Source: Gammaproteobacteria bacterium
GTDB taxonomy: Bacteria > Pseudomonadota > Gammaproteobacteria > UBA6429 > Thiohalophilaceae
NCBI GenBank assembly: GCA_024275115.1
Contig: JAJRZT010000082.1
Coordinates: 124,001-188,000, forward strand
Length of the DNA stretch: 64,000 nucleotides
Reading direction: 5' to 3'
Part shown: piece by piece, positions 10,825 through 20,697 of the stretch
Numbering within the stretch: the first letter of the stretch is position 1
Layout: every line of letters starts with the position of its first letter
Program-made: the position numbers and the translations under genes
The notes under the pieces: generated by a model
Database searches by the model: none
The model's input: the letters and a program-made list of their open reading frames with translations, nothing else
Told to the model about the DNA's origin: nothing

Positions 10825-12681
10825 ATGTTAAATAAATACGCACTCTGGAAAAACGTCCTTATTTTAGTGACGGTTTTAATTGGTGCCCTGTACGCATTAC
10901 CCAATATCTATGGTAGTAATCCAGCTATTCAGATTACGGCAACGCGCGCAGCAACGGTTGATGAGAATTTAGTAAAGCGGGTTACTGCTGAGTTAAATAA
11001 TCTGGGTGCAGAATTTTCGAATGTAAAAATTGACGATGATATTCTTGTTATTCGCTTTAAAAATGTAGAAGAGCAGCTTAAAGCCAATGACATGTTGCGA
11101 GAGTCTTTGGGGGACGCGTATTCTGTTGCACAAAATATTATCACTGCTTCACCTGAGTGGTTGTTAAACCTGGGTGCAAAACCAATGTATCTTGGGCTGG
11201 ACTTGCGTGGTGGTTTACACTTTCTGATGGAAGTGGACATGGATACTGTTCTAAAACAAGGCTACGAAACATTTACTTCCGATGTTCGACGGGTGTTGAG
11301 ACAGGAAAAAATTCGTTATTTAACGGTTAAGCAGCTTAAAGACAGTATTGAAGTTAAATTTCGTGACAGTGCAACACGGGACGAGGCAGAAGCCCCTATT
11401 CGCAAAGAGTTAGAAGAATTAGAGGTTGAAAAGAATGATCGCGATGGCGCTTTTTATCTTTCAGTAAAAATGACCGAAGCGTCATTAGTTGAACGCAAAA
11501 AATCCGCGTTGAAAAAGAACATTACCACTTTGCGTAAGCGGGTGAATGAATACGGTGTTTCGGAGCCGGTTATCCAGCAGCAGGGCGACGATCGTATTGT
11601 TTTACAATTACCCGGTGTGCAGTGTAGCTCCTGTGTCAAGAAAACACTCAGTGCGGTTGCTTCACTGGAGTTCAGGCTGGTTGACTGGAAAAACAGTGTT
11701 GAAGATGCATTAAAAGGTCGGGTTCCTGTGGGGTCACGTTTATACTACGACCGACAAGGCCAGCCTTATCTGTTAAAGAAACGCGTTATTATGAATGGCC
11801 AGCATATTTCGAGTGCGGCATCGGGAATGGATTCAGAATCAGCTTCAGCTGCAGTATATATTAATACCAATGGCGTGGGTGCCAAGCGTTTATCAAACGT
11901 GACGCGTAAAAATATTGGTAAACCGATGGCGGTTGTTTTTATTGAGCAAAAGCCAGTGGTGCGTGAAGTTAATGGTAAGGAAGTGGTTACCTACAAGAAA
12001 ACTGAAGAAGTTATTAACGTTGCAACCATTCAGGATGTACTCAGCCGGCGTTTTCAAATAACCGGATTAGACAGCCCTAAAGAAGCTCATGAACTGGCAT
12101 TGCTCATTCGTGCTGGTGCGTTAGTTGCGCCTATTCGAATTATAGAAGAACGTACCATTGGCCCAAGCCTGGGGCAGGATAATATCGACAAAGGTACGCT
12201 TTCGGTTATTGTTGGTTTGATACTGGTGGTTATTTTTATGGCTGCCTGGTACAGAGGTTTTGGTCTGGTTGCCAATGTGGCTTTATCAGTTAACATGATT
12301 TTAATCATTGCCATTTTATCGTTATTACAGGCAACCCTGACCTTGCCGGGTATTGCCGGTATTGTTTTAACCGTTGGTATGGCGGTGGATGCGAACGTAC
12401 TTATTTTTGAGCGTATCCGTGAAGAACTTCGAAACGGCAATAGCCCGCAAATGAGTATTCATGCAGGTTATGAAAAAGCGCTCTCAACCATTGCCGATGC
12501 TAATATCACCACGTTGATTGCGGCGGTTGTGCTGTTTATTTTTGGTACGGGTGCAATAAAAGGTTTTGCGATTACTTTATCCATTGGTATTTTAACATCC
12601 ATGTTCACCGCCATTATGGGCACACGCGCGATTGTTAATTTATTTGTCAGTGGTAAAACAATCAAGACGCTCTCGATATAA
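10825..12681 (+). CDS. secD: Protein translocase subunit SecD
   Basis: SecD with SecF uses the proton motive force to pull exported proteins through SecYEG. The protein has 618 residues, with a first membrane span at about 10-27 and a large periplasmic region starting with the D1 motif DLRGGLHFLMEVD near residue 127. Five C-terminal spans include the conserved GMAVDANVLIFERIREE. This matches the E. coli-type SecD in length and order. secF follows after 41 bases, so the two are co-transcribed. Confidence 0.97.
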   Translation: MLNKYALWKNVLILVTVLIGALYALPNIYGSNPAIQITATRAATVDENLVKRVTAELNNLGAEFSNVKIDDDILVIRFKNVEEQLKANDMLRESLGDAYSVAQNIITASPEWLLNLGAKPMYLGLDLRGGLHFLMEVDMDTVLKQGYETFTSDVRRVLRQEKIRYLTVKQLKDSIEVKFRDSATRDEAEAPIRKELEELEVEKNDRDGAFYLSVKMTEASLVERKKSALKKNITTLRKRVNEYGVSEPVIQQQGDDRIVLQLPGVQCSSCVKKTLSAVASLEFRLVDWKNSVEDALKGRVPVGSRLYYDRQGQPYLLKKRVIMNGQHISSAASGMDSESASAAVYINTNGVGAKRLSNVTRKNIGKPMAVVFIEQKPVVREVNGKEVVTYKKTEEVINVATIQDVLSRRFQITGLDSPKEAHELALLIRAGALVAPIRIIEERTIGPSLGQDNIDKGTLSVIVGLILVVIFMAAWYRGFGLVANVALSVNMILIIAILSLLQATLTLPGIAGIVLTVGMAVDANVLIFERIREELRNGNSPQMSIHAGYEKALSTIADANITTLIAAVVLFIFGTGAIKGFAITLSIGILTSMFTAIMGTRAIVNLFVSGKTIKTLSI

Positions 12682-12722
12682 GCTAATTGAAAGCACACTC
12701 TGTTTAAGGTTTAAATAATAAA

Positions 12723-13673
12723 ATGCAAATATTCAAAACACTTCCAACTTTTGATTTTATGGGTAAGCGCAAGTTGGCTCTGGTTTTTTCAATGTCACTG
12801 ATTATCTTTTCACTGTATTCGCTGTTTGATAAAGGTTTAAATTTTGGTCTGGACTTTACTGGTGGTGTCTTAATTGAAGTAAATTATCCGGAGTCGGTTA
12901 ACCTTGAAGGTATCCGGGCAACTTTAAACGAAACGGGTTACCCCGAAGCCAGTGTGCTGCATTATGGTACCAGCCGTGATGTGCAGATCCGAATTGCTGC
13001 GCCTGAAAAAATAGATGGCAAGGACGATAAAAGTGATGCGATTAGTGATGTTATTCTAAAAGCATTAAAAGAAGACAATAGTAATGTAGAAATGCGTCGC
13101 CAGGAATTTGTTGGCCCGCAAGTTGGTGACGAGCTGCGCGACGATGGTGGCCTTGCAATGATATATGCCCTGGCTGCGATTCTTATTTACGTTATGTTGC
13201 GCTTTCAGTGGCGTTTTGCTTTTGGCTCTATTTTTGCGTTAATACATGACGTTATTATTACCCTGGGTGTGTTTTCTGTTTTCCAGTTTAACTTTGATTT
13301 AACCGTGCTTGCCGCTGTGCTTGCTATTATTGGTTATTCACTTAACGATACCATTGTGGTGTTTGATCGTATTCGTGAAAATTTTCGTAAGCTGCGTAAA
13401 AATACACCACTAGAAGTGATTAATATATCATTAAATCAAACACTCTCTCGCACAATGATGACATCCATCACGACCTTTTTCGTTGTGGCGGCCATGTTTG
13501 CGTTAGGCGGGGAGATGATCCATGCTTTCTCAATTGCCTTACTGATTGGCATTGTGGTGGGCACCTATTCATCCATTTATGTTGCCAGTTCCGCTATTCT
13601 TAGCTTAAAGGTGAGCCATGCTGATTTAATTCAGGTTGAGAAAGAGGGTGCTGATCAGGAAAGTGTTGAATAA
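12723..13673 (+). CDS. secF: Protein translocase subunit SecF
   Basis: SecF is the partner of SecD in the inner membrane. The protein has 316 residues. An N-terminal span (FMGKRKLALVFSMSLIIFSL) is followed by the periplasmic motif LDFTGGVLIEV near residue 43, and the transmembrane block carries GYSLNDTIVVFDRIREN, the counterpart of the SecD D4/D5 motif. A clear Rho-independent terminator lies about 80 bases after the stop, closing the queA-to-secF gene run. Confidence 0.97.
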   Translation: MQIFKTLPTFDFMGKRKLALVFSMSLIIFSLYSLFDKGLNFGLDFTGGVLIEVNYPESVNLEGIRATLNETGYPEASVLHYGTSRDVQIRIAAPEKIDGKDDKSDAISDVILKALKEDNSNVEMRRQEFVGPQVGDELRDDGGLAMIYALAAILIYVMLRFQWRFAFGSIFALIHDVIITLGVFSVFQFNFDLTVLAAVLAIIGYSLNDTIVVFDRIRENFRKLRKNTPLEVINISLNQTLSRTMMTSITTFFVVAAMFALGGEMIHAFSIALLIGIVVGTYSSIYVASSAILSLKVSHADLIQVEKEGADQESVE

Positions 13674-13754
13674 AAAAATGATTTTGCTTTGTTGTTTGTC
13701 GGCAGATTGGTAGAAAAACAACATAAGTGTTCGTAAAGGTAAAGAAACGAACAC

Positions 13755-13790
13755 TAAAAAAAAGGCACTTGATTCAAGTGCCTTTTTTAT
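13755..13790. terminator. Bidirectional Rho-independent terminator after secF
   Basis: The stem GGCACTT/AAGTGCC with loop GATTC is flanked by A-run and T-run on its two sides, so it can end transcription both from secF (plus) and from the minus-strand gene that ends at 13809. Confidence 0.9.
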
Positions 13791-13808
13791 TGGGTTGATG
13801 TACAGCAA

Positions 13809-14159
13809 TTAAAGGTATTTGTTTACTTCATCCAGCGGATCAATGTCATTATTGTTGGAAGAGACAACATTACATAAAGTGCTAATTTTACCGTTGCACT
13901 TTGGATCTTTCAAATCATCGCTTACACCTTTTATGACTGTTTCAGCCCAGGCGACGGCGATTGCCCATTAAATAATACCCAAAGCCAGTGTTCCCCAACT
14001 GAAACCATCGAGTTCGGCGGGGCCACCAAAAAAAGCATAAATAACACTGCCGACACTGGCGAGCCAAAAAACAAAGATGGGGGCAATGCAGCAACTTGTA
14101 CAGCCATAGCGGCAAACTGCGATGGGCGGTGTGATAAGCGCTAAAATTTTGCGACGCAT
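13809..14159 (-). pseudogene. Small cysteine-containing inner-membrane protein with an in-frame stop
   Basis: From the ATG at 14159 (good AGGA site in CAGGAAAAAGT) the frame encodes MRRKILALITPPIAV, a CRYGCTSCC cysteine cluster and one or two membrane spans. It meets a TAA at 13968-13970 after 63 residues (LALGII-stop). The same frame then continues for 52 sensible residues (WAIAVAWAETVIKGV...DPLDEVNKYL) to a TAA at 13809-13811, just before the terminator. The two halves read like one protein of about 116 residues. I recall similar short proteins in sulfur-oxidising gammaproteobacteria but know no function. It could be a nonsense mutation, a base-call error, or a genuine short product. Confidence 0.6.
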
Positions 14160-14260
14160 ACTTTTTCCTGACAACGTTTGAAATCGAAGTTCTATTGTTA
14201 TCATGGTTGCTTAATAAGGTCAATAAGCTTGTTAAATTTATGGGTAGACTTTCTTTGAAA

Positions 14261-14563
14261 TCAAGCAGTTAATAGTGTGCTGCGTTTTTTTTCCCGTTCG
14301 AAAAGAAAGCTAACGATATCCTTGCTGCGATGCAGTGGTGGGGTACTAACAGAGTAGATATTGGTAATCTGACATGGTTTGTCGGGCATATCAGTTTTTG
14401 GTTGTTCCATTTTTGCTTCTTCTATAGACAGGATCTGCACAGTACTGTACTCAGACTGATACAGGCTGTAATTTACAGCTTCTTCGAGGCCGTCGAGCAC
14501 ATCGCGCATTGATATTTCCAGTGCTTTCGAGCCACGTTTCACGGTTAACTTATTTTTACGCAT
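14261..14563 (-). CDS. Hypothetical protein, 100 residues
   Basis: I do not recognise this protein. It starts with a basic MRKNKLTVKRGSK segment, has a probable amphipathic helix around SMRDVLDGLEEAVNYSLYQSE, and ends in a charged stretch (FEREKKRSTLL). There is no signal peptide or membrane span, so it is probably cytosolic. It sits alone on the minus strand, about 100 bases upstream of the small membrane-protein gene and 180 bases after suhB. The ATG at 14563 has no strong ribosome site, so the start and even coding status are uncertain. Confidence 0.5.
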   Translation of the reverse strand: MRKNKLTVKRGSKALEISMRDVLDGLEEAVNYSLYQSEYSTVQILSIEEAKMEQPKTDMPDKPCQITNIYSVSTPPLHRSKDIVSFLFEREKKRSTLLTA

Positions 14564-14745
14564 AATCCAGCTTCAATCATCCATTTAGGTTTGAGCGTTC
14601 ATGTTTTACTAATTGCTTCAAGGCTATTAGCGTACGCAAGTGCAGATTCTGAAGGGCACGGGGTAAAAAAAAGTGACTAATTTAGTACTAAAGGCCGAAG
14701 ACCGTCCTATTATAACTTTCCTTGTTATTCAAACGGTTAGAGTTA

Positions 14746-15546
14746 TTATAAGTCTTGGGGGACGTGTTTCTTAATTTTTTGTAACATTGCTTTGAATATT
14801 CTAGGGTTGCCTGCAACGATATGGCCTTTGTCGAGAAAATCAGGTTCACCGCGTATTCCACCGACCATGCCACCGGCTTCTTCGATTAATAATACACCTG
14901 CGGCGATGTCCCATATATTCAGGTTTAATTCCCAGAAGCCGTCAAACCGGCCAGCGGCAAGGTAGGCTAAATCCAGCGCAGCAGAGCCTGCGCGACGAAT
15001 GCCTGCGGTGCCGGGGATTAGATCTTTCATCATATTAAAATAGCTATCCATGTATTTATATTGGTCTTCGGTATAGGGGATACCAGTTCCGAGCAAGGCT
15101 CCATCGAGACTGCGACGATCTGTTACGCGGATACGTTTACCATTTAACTGCGCGCCACCGCCACGCGTGGCAGTGAAAAGTTCCTGACTGAGTGGGTCGT
15201 AAACAACGCCCACTTCCAACCGGCCTTTAATCCGCAGTGCAATGGACACGGCAAAATGGGGAATACCGTAGAGAAAATTGGTTGTACCATCGAGTGGGTC
15301 AATGACCCATTCGTATTCACTGCCTGCTTTTTTACCACTTTCTTCGGCCAGAAAACTGTGGTCGGGGTAGGCCTTCTTAATGGTATTAATAATTTCTTCT
15401 TCAGCCTGAAGGTCAATTTCACTGACAAAATCATTTTCTTTCTTTGTCTTGATTTTTAGCCGGTCAATACGGTCAACCGAGCGGGCAATAATATCACCGG
15501 CATTACGTGCGGCGCGGACGGCAGTGTTTAGCATGGGATGCTGCAT
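14746..15546 (-). CDS. suhB: Inositol-1-monophosphatase family protein SuhB
   Basis: SuhB is a Mg-dependent phosphatase of the inositol monophosphatase family; in E. coli it also binds RNA polymerase and takes part in rRNA antitermination. The protein has 266 residues. Metal-binding motifs are FLAEESG (Glu68), DPLDGTTN (83-90) and WDIAAG near residue 213. It is divergent from trmJ, an arrangement typical of gammaproteobacteria, where suhB faces trmJ upstream of the isc operon. Confidence 0.95.
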   Translation of the reverse strand: MQHPMLNTAVRAARNAGDIIARSVDRIDRLKIKTKKENDFVSEIDLQAEEEIINTIKKAYPDHSFLAEESGKKAGSEYEWVIDPLDGTTNFLYGIPHFAVSIALRIKGRLEVGVVYDPLSQELFTATRGGGAQLNGKRIRVTDRRSLDGALLGTGIPYTEDQYKYMDSYFNMMKDLIPGTAGIRRAGSAALDLAYLAAGRFDGFWELNLNIWDIAAGVLLIEEAGGMVGGIRGEPDFLDKGHIVAGNPRIFKAMLQKIKKHVPQDL

Positions 15547-15787
15547 AAATAGACCTTAAAATTAGTTGCTTCAGAATGATAAGAAAGAGTATAGGTGTAA
15601 CAGGACTGAATTATACCATTGTTTGTTTAAATAACCACAGCGGGAATGAGCCATGTAAAGTGGTGGGGTTTGTTACGCCAGCTAGTGGGTTCGGCGTTAT
15701 ACCGCCGGTTTTATTAAAGACTATTTTATGGTTTACTGCCGGGCTAAGGTATAATGCCTGCTTTTAATATATTCGTGTGTTGAAGTT

Positions 15788-16585
15788 ATGGCAGTTAAAA
15801 TTGATAATGTGCGCATTGTGCTGGTGGAAACCAGCCACCCAGGAAACATAGGGGCTACCGCACGTGCAATGAAAAATATGACCTTGTCGGATTTGGCCTT
15901 AGTCTCGCCAAAGCATTATACCGAATCTGACGGCGAGGGGAGAGGGCAAGGTAAAGCCTATGCGCGTGCATCGGGGGCAACCGATGTGCTTTATGGTGCA
16001 GGAATTTACACTAGTTTAGCCGAAGCCATTGCCGATTGTGATTTAGTGGTTGGGGCAAGTGCACGTTTACGGGCAGTGACCTGGCCTGAGCTAAACCCGC
16101 GTGAGATGGCAGAAAAGATCTTTTCAGTTGCTCATTCAGAGAGTTGCAGCTCAGGCAAGATTGAAACATTTAATAAAGCCGCTATTGTATTTGGCCGCGA
16201 AGATTCTGGCTTAAGTAATGAGGAAATGGATTTATGTCAGTTTTTAGTCCATATTCCAGCCAATTCAGAATATACTTCACTTAATATTGCCGCTGCGGTA
16301 CAGGTGATTTGCTATGAATTGCATATGACTGCTTTGCTTCATCAGGGCAAGATTGAAAAAGCCGCCAATGAGCACCCGCTGGCAACGTCACAGGACATTG
16401 AATACTTTTATGAACATCTGGAGCAAACACTTGTCGATATACAATTTTTAAACCGGGACAATCCGATGCAATTGATGCGCCGTTTAAGAAAATTATTTAA
16501 CCGTAGTGGCATGGATAAAGTAGAAGTGAATATTCTGCGTGGTATTTTAACTGCCGTATCAAGGAGCCTTGCTAAAAGTGAGTAA
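15788..16585 (+). CDS. trmJ: tRNA (cytidine/uridine-2'-O-)-methyltransferase TrmJ
   Basis: TrmJ methylates the 2'-OH of nucleotide 32 in several tRNAs. The protein has 265 residues. The N-terminal SPOUT fold is recognisable from [32 protein letters not shown] and [17 protein letters not shown], which build the trefoil knot that binds SAM. The C-terminal helical part ends in [31 protein letters not shown] at 15750-15755 lies about 30 bases upstream. Its stop overlaps the cysE ATG by one base. Confidence 0.95.
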   Translation: MAVKIDNVRIVLVETSHPGNIGATARAMKNMTLSDLALVSPKHYTESDGEGRGQGKAYARASGATDVLYGAGIYTSLAEAIADCDLVVGASARLRAVTWPELNPREMAEKIFSVAHSESCSSGKIETFNKAAIVFGREDSGLSNEEMDLCQFLVHIPANSEYTSLNIAAAVQVICYELHMTALLHQGKIEKAANEHPLATSQDIEYFYEHLEQTLVDIQFLNRDNPMQLMRRLRKLFNRSGMDKVEVNILRGILTAVSRSLAKSE

Positions 16586-17379
16586 TGCATATGTTTAAAT
16601 TAATTAAACAAGACATTCAGTGTGTTTTTGAACGTGACCCAGCTGCACGTAATATGCTTGAAGTGATTACCTCTTACTCTGGTGTGCATGCAATGTTGTT
16701 TCATCGTATGAATCACCAACTCTGGCTTTGGGGTTTAAAATGGCCAGCCCGTTTTTTGGCACATTTAGCGCGCTGGTTAACCGGTGTTGAAATTCATCCT
16801 GCCGCAGATATTGGCAGGCGGTTTTTTATTGATCATGGTATGGGTGTCGTGATTGGTGAAACAGCGGTAATAGGTAATGACTGTACTTTATATCATGGTG
16901 TTACCTTAGGCGGTACTTCGTGGAAAAAAGGTAAACGTCACCCAACACTGGGCGACAATGTGGTGGTGGGTGCCGGTGCAAAAGTACTGGGCCCGATTGA
17001 ACTCGGTGATGGCGTGCGGGTAGGTTCCAACGCGGTGGTGGTTAAAGATGTGGCTAAAAATTTAACCGTGGTGGGCATCCCTGGGCGAGTCGTTGCACAA
17101 GCGGCCGAAGCAACGGAAGATAATTCTAAGCGGAAGGAATTTGCTAAAAAAATTGGTTTTGACGCATACGGTATGCACAATGATATGCCCGATCCGGTGG
17201 TCAATGCGATTGATGCGATGCTCGATCATATCCATGCGATGGATGAGCATATGCAACAAATGTGCACCGCCATTAAAACGCTGGGTGCGGAAATTGATTA
17301 TGCAGAATTACCTGATTTAGGACCTTGCGAAATCGAAAAAACCGCACAAGCGGAAGCAAAAGAGCCAAAAACTGAATAA
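16585..17379 (+). CDS. cysE: Serine O-acetyltransferase
   Basis: CysE makes O-acetylserine from serine and acetyl-CoA for cysteine synthesis. The protein has 264 residues. Left-handed beta-helix hexapeptide repeats span about residues 65-175 and contain the active-site regions [10 protein letters not shown] and [17 protein letters not shown]. Compared with enteric CysE the N-terminal helical domain is shorter, as in the EpsC type, while a tail of about 85 residues rich in Met, Glu and Lys follows the helix. It starts on the last base of trmJ and lies directly upstream of iscR; cysteine is the sulfur donor used by IscS. A start at the ATG at 16591 is also possible. Confidence 0.93.
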   Translation: MHMFKLIKQDIQCVFERDPAARNMLEVITSYSGVHAMLFHRMNHQLWLWGLKWPARFLAHLARWLTGVEIHPAADIGRRFFIDHGMGVVIGETAVIGNDCTLYHGVTLGGTSWKKGKRHPTLGDNVVVGAGAKVLGPIELGDGVRVGSNAVVVKDVAKNLTVVGIPGRVVAQAAEATEDNSKRKEFAKKIGFDAYGMHNDMPDPVVNAIDAMLDHIHAMDEHMQQMCTAIKTLGAEIDYAELPDLGPCEIEKTAQAEAKEPKTE

Positions 17380-17444
17380 TTCTTATGGAGATAGATTACG
17401 GCGCTGAGGGGGTAGAAGTTGTCAAGTGCAAAGAAGTAGATAAA

Positions 17445-17476
17445 ATACTTGACTAATTTACTAGGTCTTGTACACT
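17445..17476 (+). promoter_or_regulatory. iscR promoter overlapping an IscR-type (type 1) site
   Basis: The -35 TTGACT at 17449-17454 and -10 TACACT at 17471-17476 are 16 bases apart. The 25 bases from 17445 match about 20 positions of the remembered IscR type 1 consensus; the left half (ATACTTGACT) is perfect and the right half degenerate. This placement over the -35 predicts repression by [2Fe-2S]-IscR of its own operon, as in E. coli. Confidence 0.7.
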
Positions 17477-17537
17477 TCGTATATCAGTAATTACTAATAA
17501 TACATCAATGTCTGGTGTAGGACAAGGTAGGTATTCC

Positions 17538-18017
17538 ATGAGATTAACAACAAAAGGCCGATATGCAGTCACAGCCATGCTAGACTTAGCACTCCATTAT
17601 GATAACGGGCCGATTACATTAGCTGATATTTCACACCGTCAGGGTATTTCGCTCTCTTATTTAGAACAACTTTTTTCCAAATTGCGTAAAAATGAACTGG
17701 TTGATAGCACCCGAGGGCCGGGTGGCGGCTACCGTTTAAGCCGTAACGCCAATGAGATTAAGGTTGCACAGGTCATAACGGCTGTTGATGAAACGCTTGA
17801 ATCGACTCGCTGTGGCGGGCTGGGTAATTGTCAGGACGATCATCAATGTTTAACCCATGAATTGTGGACAGAACTCAGTGCCCAAATTTATGGTTTCCTG
17901 ATGGGCATTAGCCTTGGGCAACTTGTTGAACAGCAAGGTGTGCAAGACGTTGCGCTTATTCAGGAAAACAAACAAAATAATCCAGTTGAAGTTGAAAGTT
18001 TAACGGCTTCGCAGTAA
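17538..18017 (+). CDS. iscR: Iron-sulfur cluster transcription regulator IscR
   Basis: IscR is an Rrf2-family repressor/activator that senses [2Fe-2S] supply. I chose the ATG at 17538, preceded by AAGGTAGG, because it gives the exact family N-terminus [20 protein letters not shown]; an upstream in-frame ATG at 17508 would add ten unsupported residues. The winged helix covers about residues 1-75. The cluster ligands are three cysteines in [18 protein letters not shown] near residues 92-104. The mature length is 159 residues. It heads the isc operon. Confidence 0.96.
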   Translation: MRLTTKGRYAVTAMLDLALHYDNGPITLADISHRQGISLSYLEQLFSKLRKNELVDSTRGPGGGYRLSRNANEIKVAQVITAVDETLESTRCGGLGNCQDDHQCLTHELWTELSAQIYGFLMGISLGQLVEQQGVQDVALIQENKQNNPVEVESLTASQ

Positions 18018-18033
18018 GTTTGAAGGTTAATAT

Positions 18034-19248
18034 ATGAAAACCCCCATTTATTTTGATTACTCCGCAACAACGCCGGTCGATAAGCGCGTTGCCGAAAAAA
18101 TGTGTGACTGTCTCACACTTGAAGGTAACTTCGGCAACCCGTCTTCACGCTCGCATCCTTTTGGTTGGGCAGCCGATGAAGTGGTTGAGCAGGCACGCAA
18201 AGATGTTGCTGCGTTAATTAATGCTAATCCGAAAGAAATTGTCTGGACTTCAGGTGCAACGGAATCAGACAACTTGGCAATTAAAGGGGTGGCGCATTTT
18301 TATCATAAGAAGGGTAAACATATTATTACCTCTAAAACAGAGCACAAAGCTGTTTTAGATTCTTGCCGTCAACTCGAACGTGAAGGCTATGAAGTCACTT
18401 ATCTGGACCCACAAACAAACGGTTTAATTGATATAGATCAGCTAAAAGCGGCCATGCGTGACGATACAATTCTTGTTTCGATTATGCATGTGAACAACGA
18501 AATTGGTGTGATTAACGATATTACCGCCATCGGTGAAATTACCCGTGAACGCGGTATTATTTTCCATGTTGATGCGGCGCAAAGTGCCGGTAAAGTTAAA
18601 CTTGATATGGAAAAAATGAAAGTGGATTTACTTTCATTATCGGCACATAAAATTTACGGGCCAAAAGGCGTTGGTGCACTTTTTGTACGGCGTAAACCCC
18701 GTATTCGTGTTGAAGCACAAATGCACGGTGGTGGCCATGAACGTGGCATGCGTTCCGGTACATTAGCAACACACCAGCTTGTGGGCATGGGTGAAGCCTT
18801 CCGCATTGCTAAACAAGAAATGCAACAGGACAACGAACGTATTATTAAGTTACGCGATCGTTTGTTTGATGGCCTCAAAGATATTGAAGAAGTTTATATT
18901 AATGGCGATATGGAACACCGTGTTCCACATAATGTAAATATCAGTTTTAACTACGTTGAAGGCGAGTCATTGATGATGGCGTTGAAAGATCTGGCTGTTT
19001 CATCCGGTTCGGCCTGTACATCGTCAAGTTTAGAGCCGTCCTATGTTTTACGTGCTATTGGCCGTAATGATGAGCTGGCGCATAGTTCTATTCGCTTCAC
19101 TTTAGGTCGCTTTACTACCGAAGAAGAAATTGACTACGCGATTAAGCAAATTATAGAAAATATTACCAAGTTACGTGAACTGTCTCCCTTATGGGAAATG
19201 TACAAAGATGGCATTGATATTAGTGCTATTAAGTGGGCAGCACATTAA
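18034..19248 (+). CDS. iscS: Cysteine desulfurase IscS
   Basis: IscS is a PLP enzyme that takes sulfur from cysteine and passes it to IscU, TusA and ThiI. At 404 residues it is the same length as E. coli IscS. The PLP lysine is in [10 protein letters not shown] near residue 206, and the mobile active-site cysteine loop is [14 protein letters not shown] near residue 328. It lies 16 bases after iscR and 44 bases before iscU. Confidence 0.98.
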   Translation: MKTPIYFDYSATTPVDKRVAEKMCDCLTLEGNFGNPSSRSHPFGWAADEVVEQARKDVAALINANPKEIVWTSGATESDNLAIKGVAHFYHKKGKHIITSKTEHKAVLDSCRQLEREGYEVTYLDPQTNGLIDIDQLKAAMRDDTILVSIMHVNNEIGVINDITAIGEITRERGIIFHVDAAQSAGKVKLDMEKMKVDLLSLSAHKIYGPKGVGALFVRRKPRIRVEAQMHGGGHERGMRSGTLATHQLVGMGEAFRIAKQEMQQDNERIIKLRDRLFDGLKDIEEVYINGDMEHRVPHNVNISFNYVEGESLMMALKDLAVSSGSACTSSSLEPSYVLRAIGRNDELAHSSIRFTLGRFTTEEEIDYAIKQIIENITKLRELSPLWEMYKDGIDISAIKWAAH

Positions 19249-19292
19249 GTTTGCAGTTAATTTAATTATTTAGCAGTTTTAGGAGATTAATC

Positions 19293-19676
19293 ATGGCATA
19301 CAGTGAAAAAGTAATCGATCATTATGAAAATCCACGTAATGTTGGCGTTTTGGACAAAGATGAAAGTGATGTCGGTACTGGTATGGTCGGTGCACCTGCT
19401 TGTGGTGATGTTATGCGTTTACAGATTAAAGTCGGTAAAGATGGCGTGATAGAAGATGCTAAATTTAAAACCTATGGCTGTGGTTCGGCTATTGCGTCAA
19501 GTTCGTTATTAACCGAATGGGTTAAAGGTAAAACGCTGGACGAAGCATCAGAAATTAAAAATTCTGAAATTGCGGAAGAACTGGAATTGCCTCCGGTTAA
19601 AGTACATTGCTCTGTTTTAGCAGAAGATGCGATTAAAGCCGCCGTGCAGGATTATAAATCAAAGCAAGCCAGATAA
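19293..19676 (+). CDS. iscU: Iron-sulfur cluster scaffold IscU
   Basis: IscU is the scaffold on which [2Fe-2S] clusters are assembled. It has 127 residues. The three ligand cysteines are in GAPACGDVM, YGCGSAIASSS and VHCSVLAEDAIK, with the conserved aspartate after the first. The chaperone-recognition motif LPPVK (read by HscA) is intact just before the third cysteine. A TTTTAGGAG ribosome site precedes the ATG. Confidence 0.98.
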   Translation: MAYSEKVIDHYENPRNVGVLDKDESDVGTGMVGAPACGDVMRLQIKVGKDGVIEDAKFKTYGCGSAIASSSLLTEWVKGKTLDEASEIKNSEIAEELELPPVKVHCSVLAEDAIKAAVQDYKSKQAR

Positions 19677-19687
19677 GTTTTTAGACG

Positions 19688-20011
19688 ATGAGTATTACAT
19701 TAACCGAAAAAGCGGCTGAACACGTAAAAGCATTTATTGCTAACAGGGGTAAAGGTGTTGCTTTACGTTTAGGCGTTAAAACCACGGGTTGTTCGGGCAT
19801 GGCTTATGTAATGGAATTTGCAGACACAATTGAAGACAGCGATGAAGTTTTTGAGTCCAATGGCGTAAAAGTGATTGTTGACAAAAAAAGCCTGATTTAT
19901 TTAGCCGGCACTGAGCTGGACTATGCGAAAGAAGGCTTAAATGAAGGCTTTCAGTTCAATAACCCCAATGTAAAAGACAGTTGTGGCTGCGGCGAAAGTT
20001 TTACCGTTTAA
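19688..20011 (+). CDS. iscA: Iron-sulfur cluster A-type carrier IscA
   Basis: IscA carries Fe-S clusters to apoproteins, mainly for [4Fe-4S] enzymes. It has 107 residues. The three conserved cysteines occur as TTGCSGMAY (near residue 35) and DSCGCGESF (near residues 99 and 101). It is 11 bases from iscU within the operon. Confidence 0.97.
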   Translation: MSITLTEKAAEHVKAFIANRGKGVALRLGVKTTGCSGMAYVMEFADTIEDSDEVFESNGVKVIVDKKSLIYLAGTELDYAKEGLNEGFQFNNPNVKDSCGCGESFTV

Positions 20012-20034
20012 GCTACGCCTGATTGCATTCATAA

Positions 20035-20598
20035 ATGACCTCGTTAGCGGGAAACGCAGCATTAACTCAGAATCATTTTGAGCTTTTTTCTTTACCGGTC
20101 TTTTTTGATGTTGATTTGCACCAACTGTCTGCAAATTTCCGAGCATTGCAGCAAAGTGTGCATCCGGATCGTTTTGCCAATGCCTCTGCACAGGAAAAAC
20201 GTTTATCCGTTCAGCGTGCCGCACAAATCAATGAAGCCCATCAGGTATTAAAATCACCACAACGTCGGGCGCGTTATATTCTGGAATTACAGGGCGTGGT
20301 CTTTGATGATCAGAGCAACCCTGTGATGGATCCAATGTTTTTAATGCAGCAAATGGAATTACGCGAGGCGTTAGCCGATGTAAAGTCAAAATCGGACCCT
20401 GAATCTGAGCTGGATAAAATACTTGTATCATTAAAAATAGCTAAAAAAGATATTCTGGATAAGCTTGCTGAACAACTGAATACGCCTGCAACGGCCGATT
20501 TAGATAAGGCCAGCCAGTTAATGCATGAATTACAGTTTCTGGATAAATTGCAGTCCGAATCTGAAATTATTGAAGAAGAGTTAATGGACAGTTTGTAG
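20035..20598 (+). CDS. hscB: Fe-S protein co-chaperone HscB
   Basis: HscB is the J-domain co-chaperone that delivers IscU to HscA. It has 187 residues. The J domain covers about residues 15-90 with the essential HPD in VHPDRFAN, and the C-terminal three-helix domain (VMDPMFLMQQMELRE onwards) is the IscU-binding part. A 99-base gap with a short palindrome separates it from hscA. Confidence 0.95.
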   Translation: MTSLAGNAALTQNHFELFSLPVFFDVDLHQLSANFRALQQSVHPDRFANASAQEKRLSVQRAAQINEAHQVLKSPQRRARYILELQGVVFDDQSNPVMDPMFLMQQMELREALADVKSKSDPESELDKILVSLKIAKKDILDKLAEQLNTPATADLDKASQLMHELQFLDKLQSESEIIEEELMDSL

Positions 20599-20614
20599 TA
20601 AAATATCTTTTTAT

Positions 20615-20643
20615 GTCATTGTCGCGCTATCGTTCGCAATGAC
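20615..20643. repeat. Short REP-like palindrome between hscB and hscA
   Basis: GTCATTG at 20615-20621 is repeated inverted as CAATGAC at 20637-20643, with CG-rich bases between. It resembles the GTCATTGCGA-type palindromes scattered through many bacterial genomes. No second copy is seen in this window. Confidence 0.5.
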
Positions 20644-20697
20644 TACGTTTAAATATTAGTGACACAACGTGGTTTTATTAAATAAATACAATTCCTT

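Noticed and set aside
15576..15767. A 63-residue plus-strand ORF between suhB and trmJ
   Set aside because: It has no ribosome site, no recognisable family and covers the trmJ promoter region; ordinary intergenic DNA fits better.
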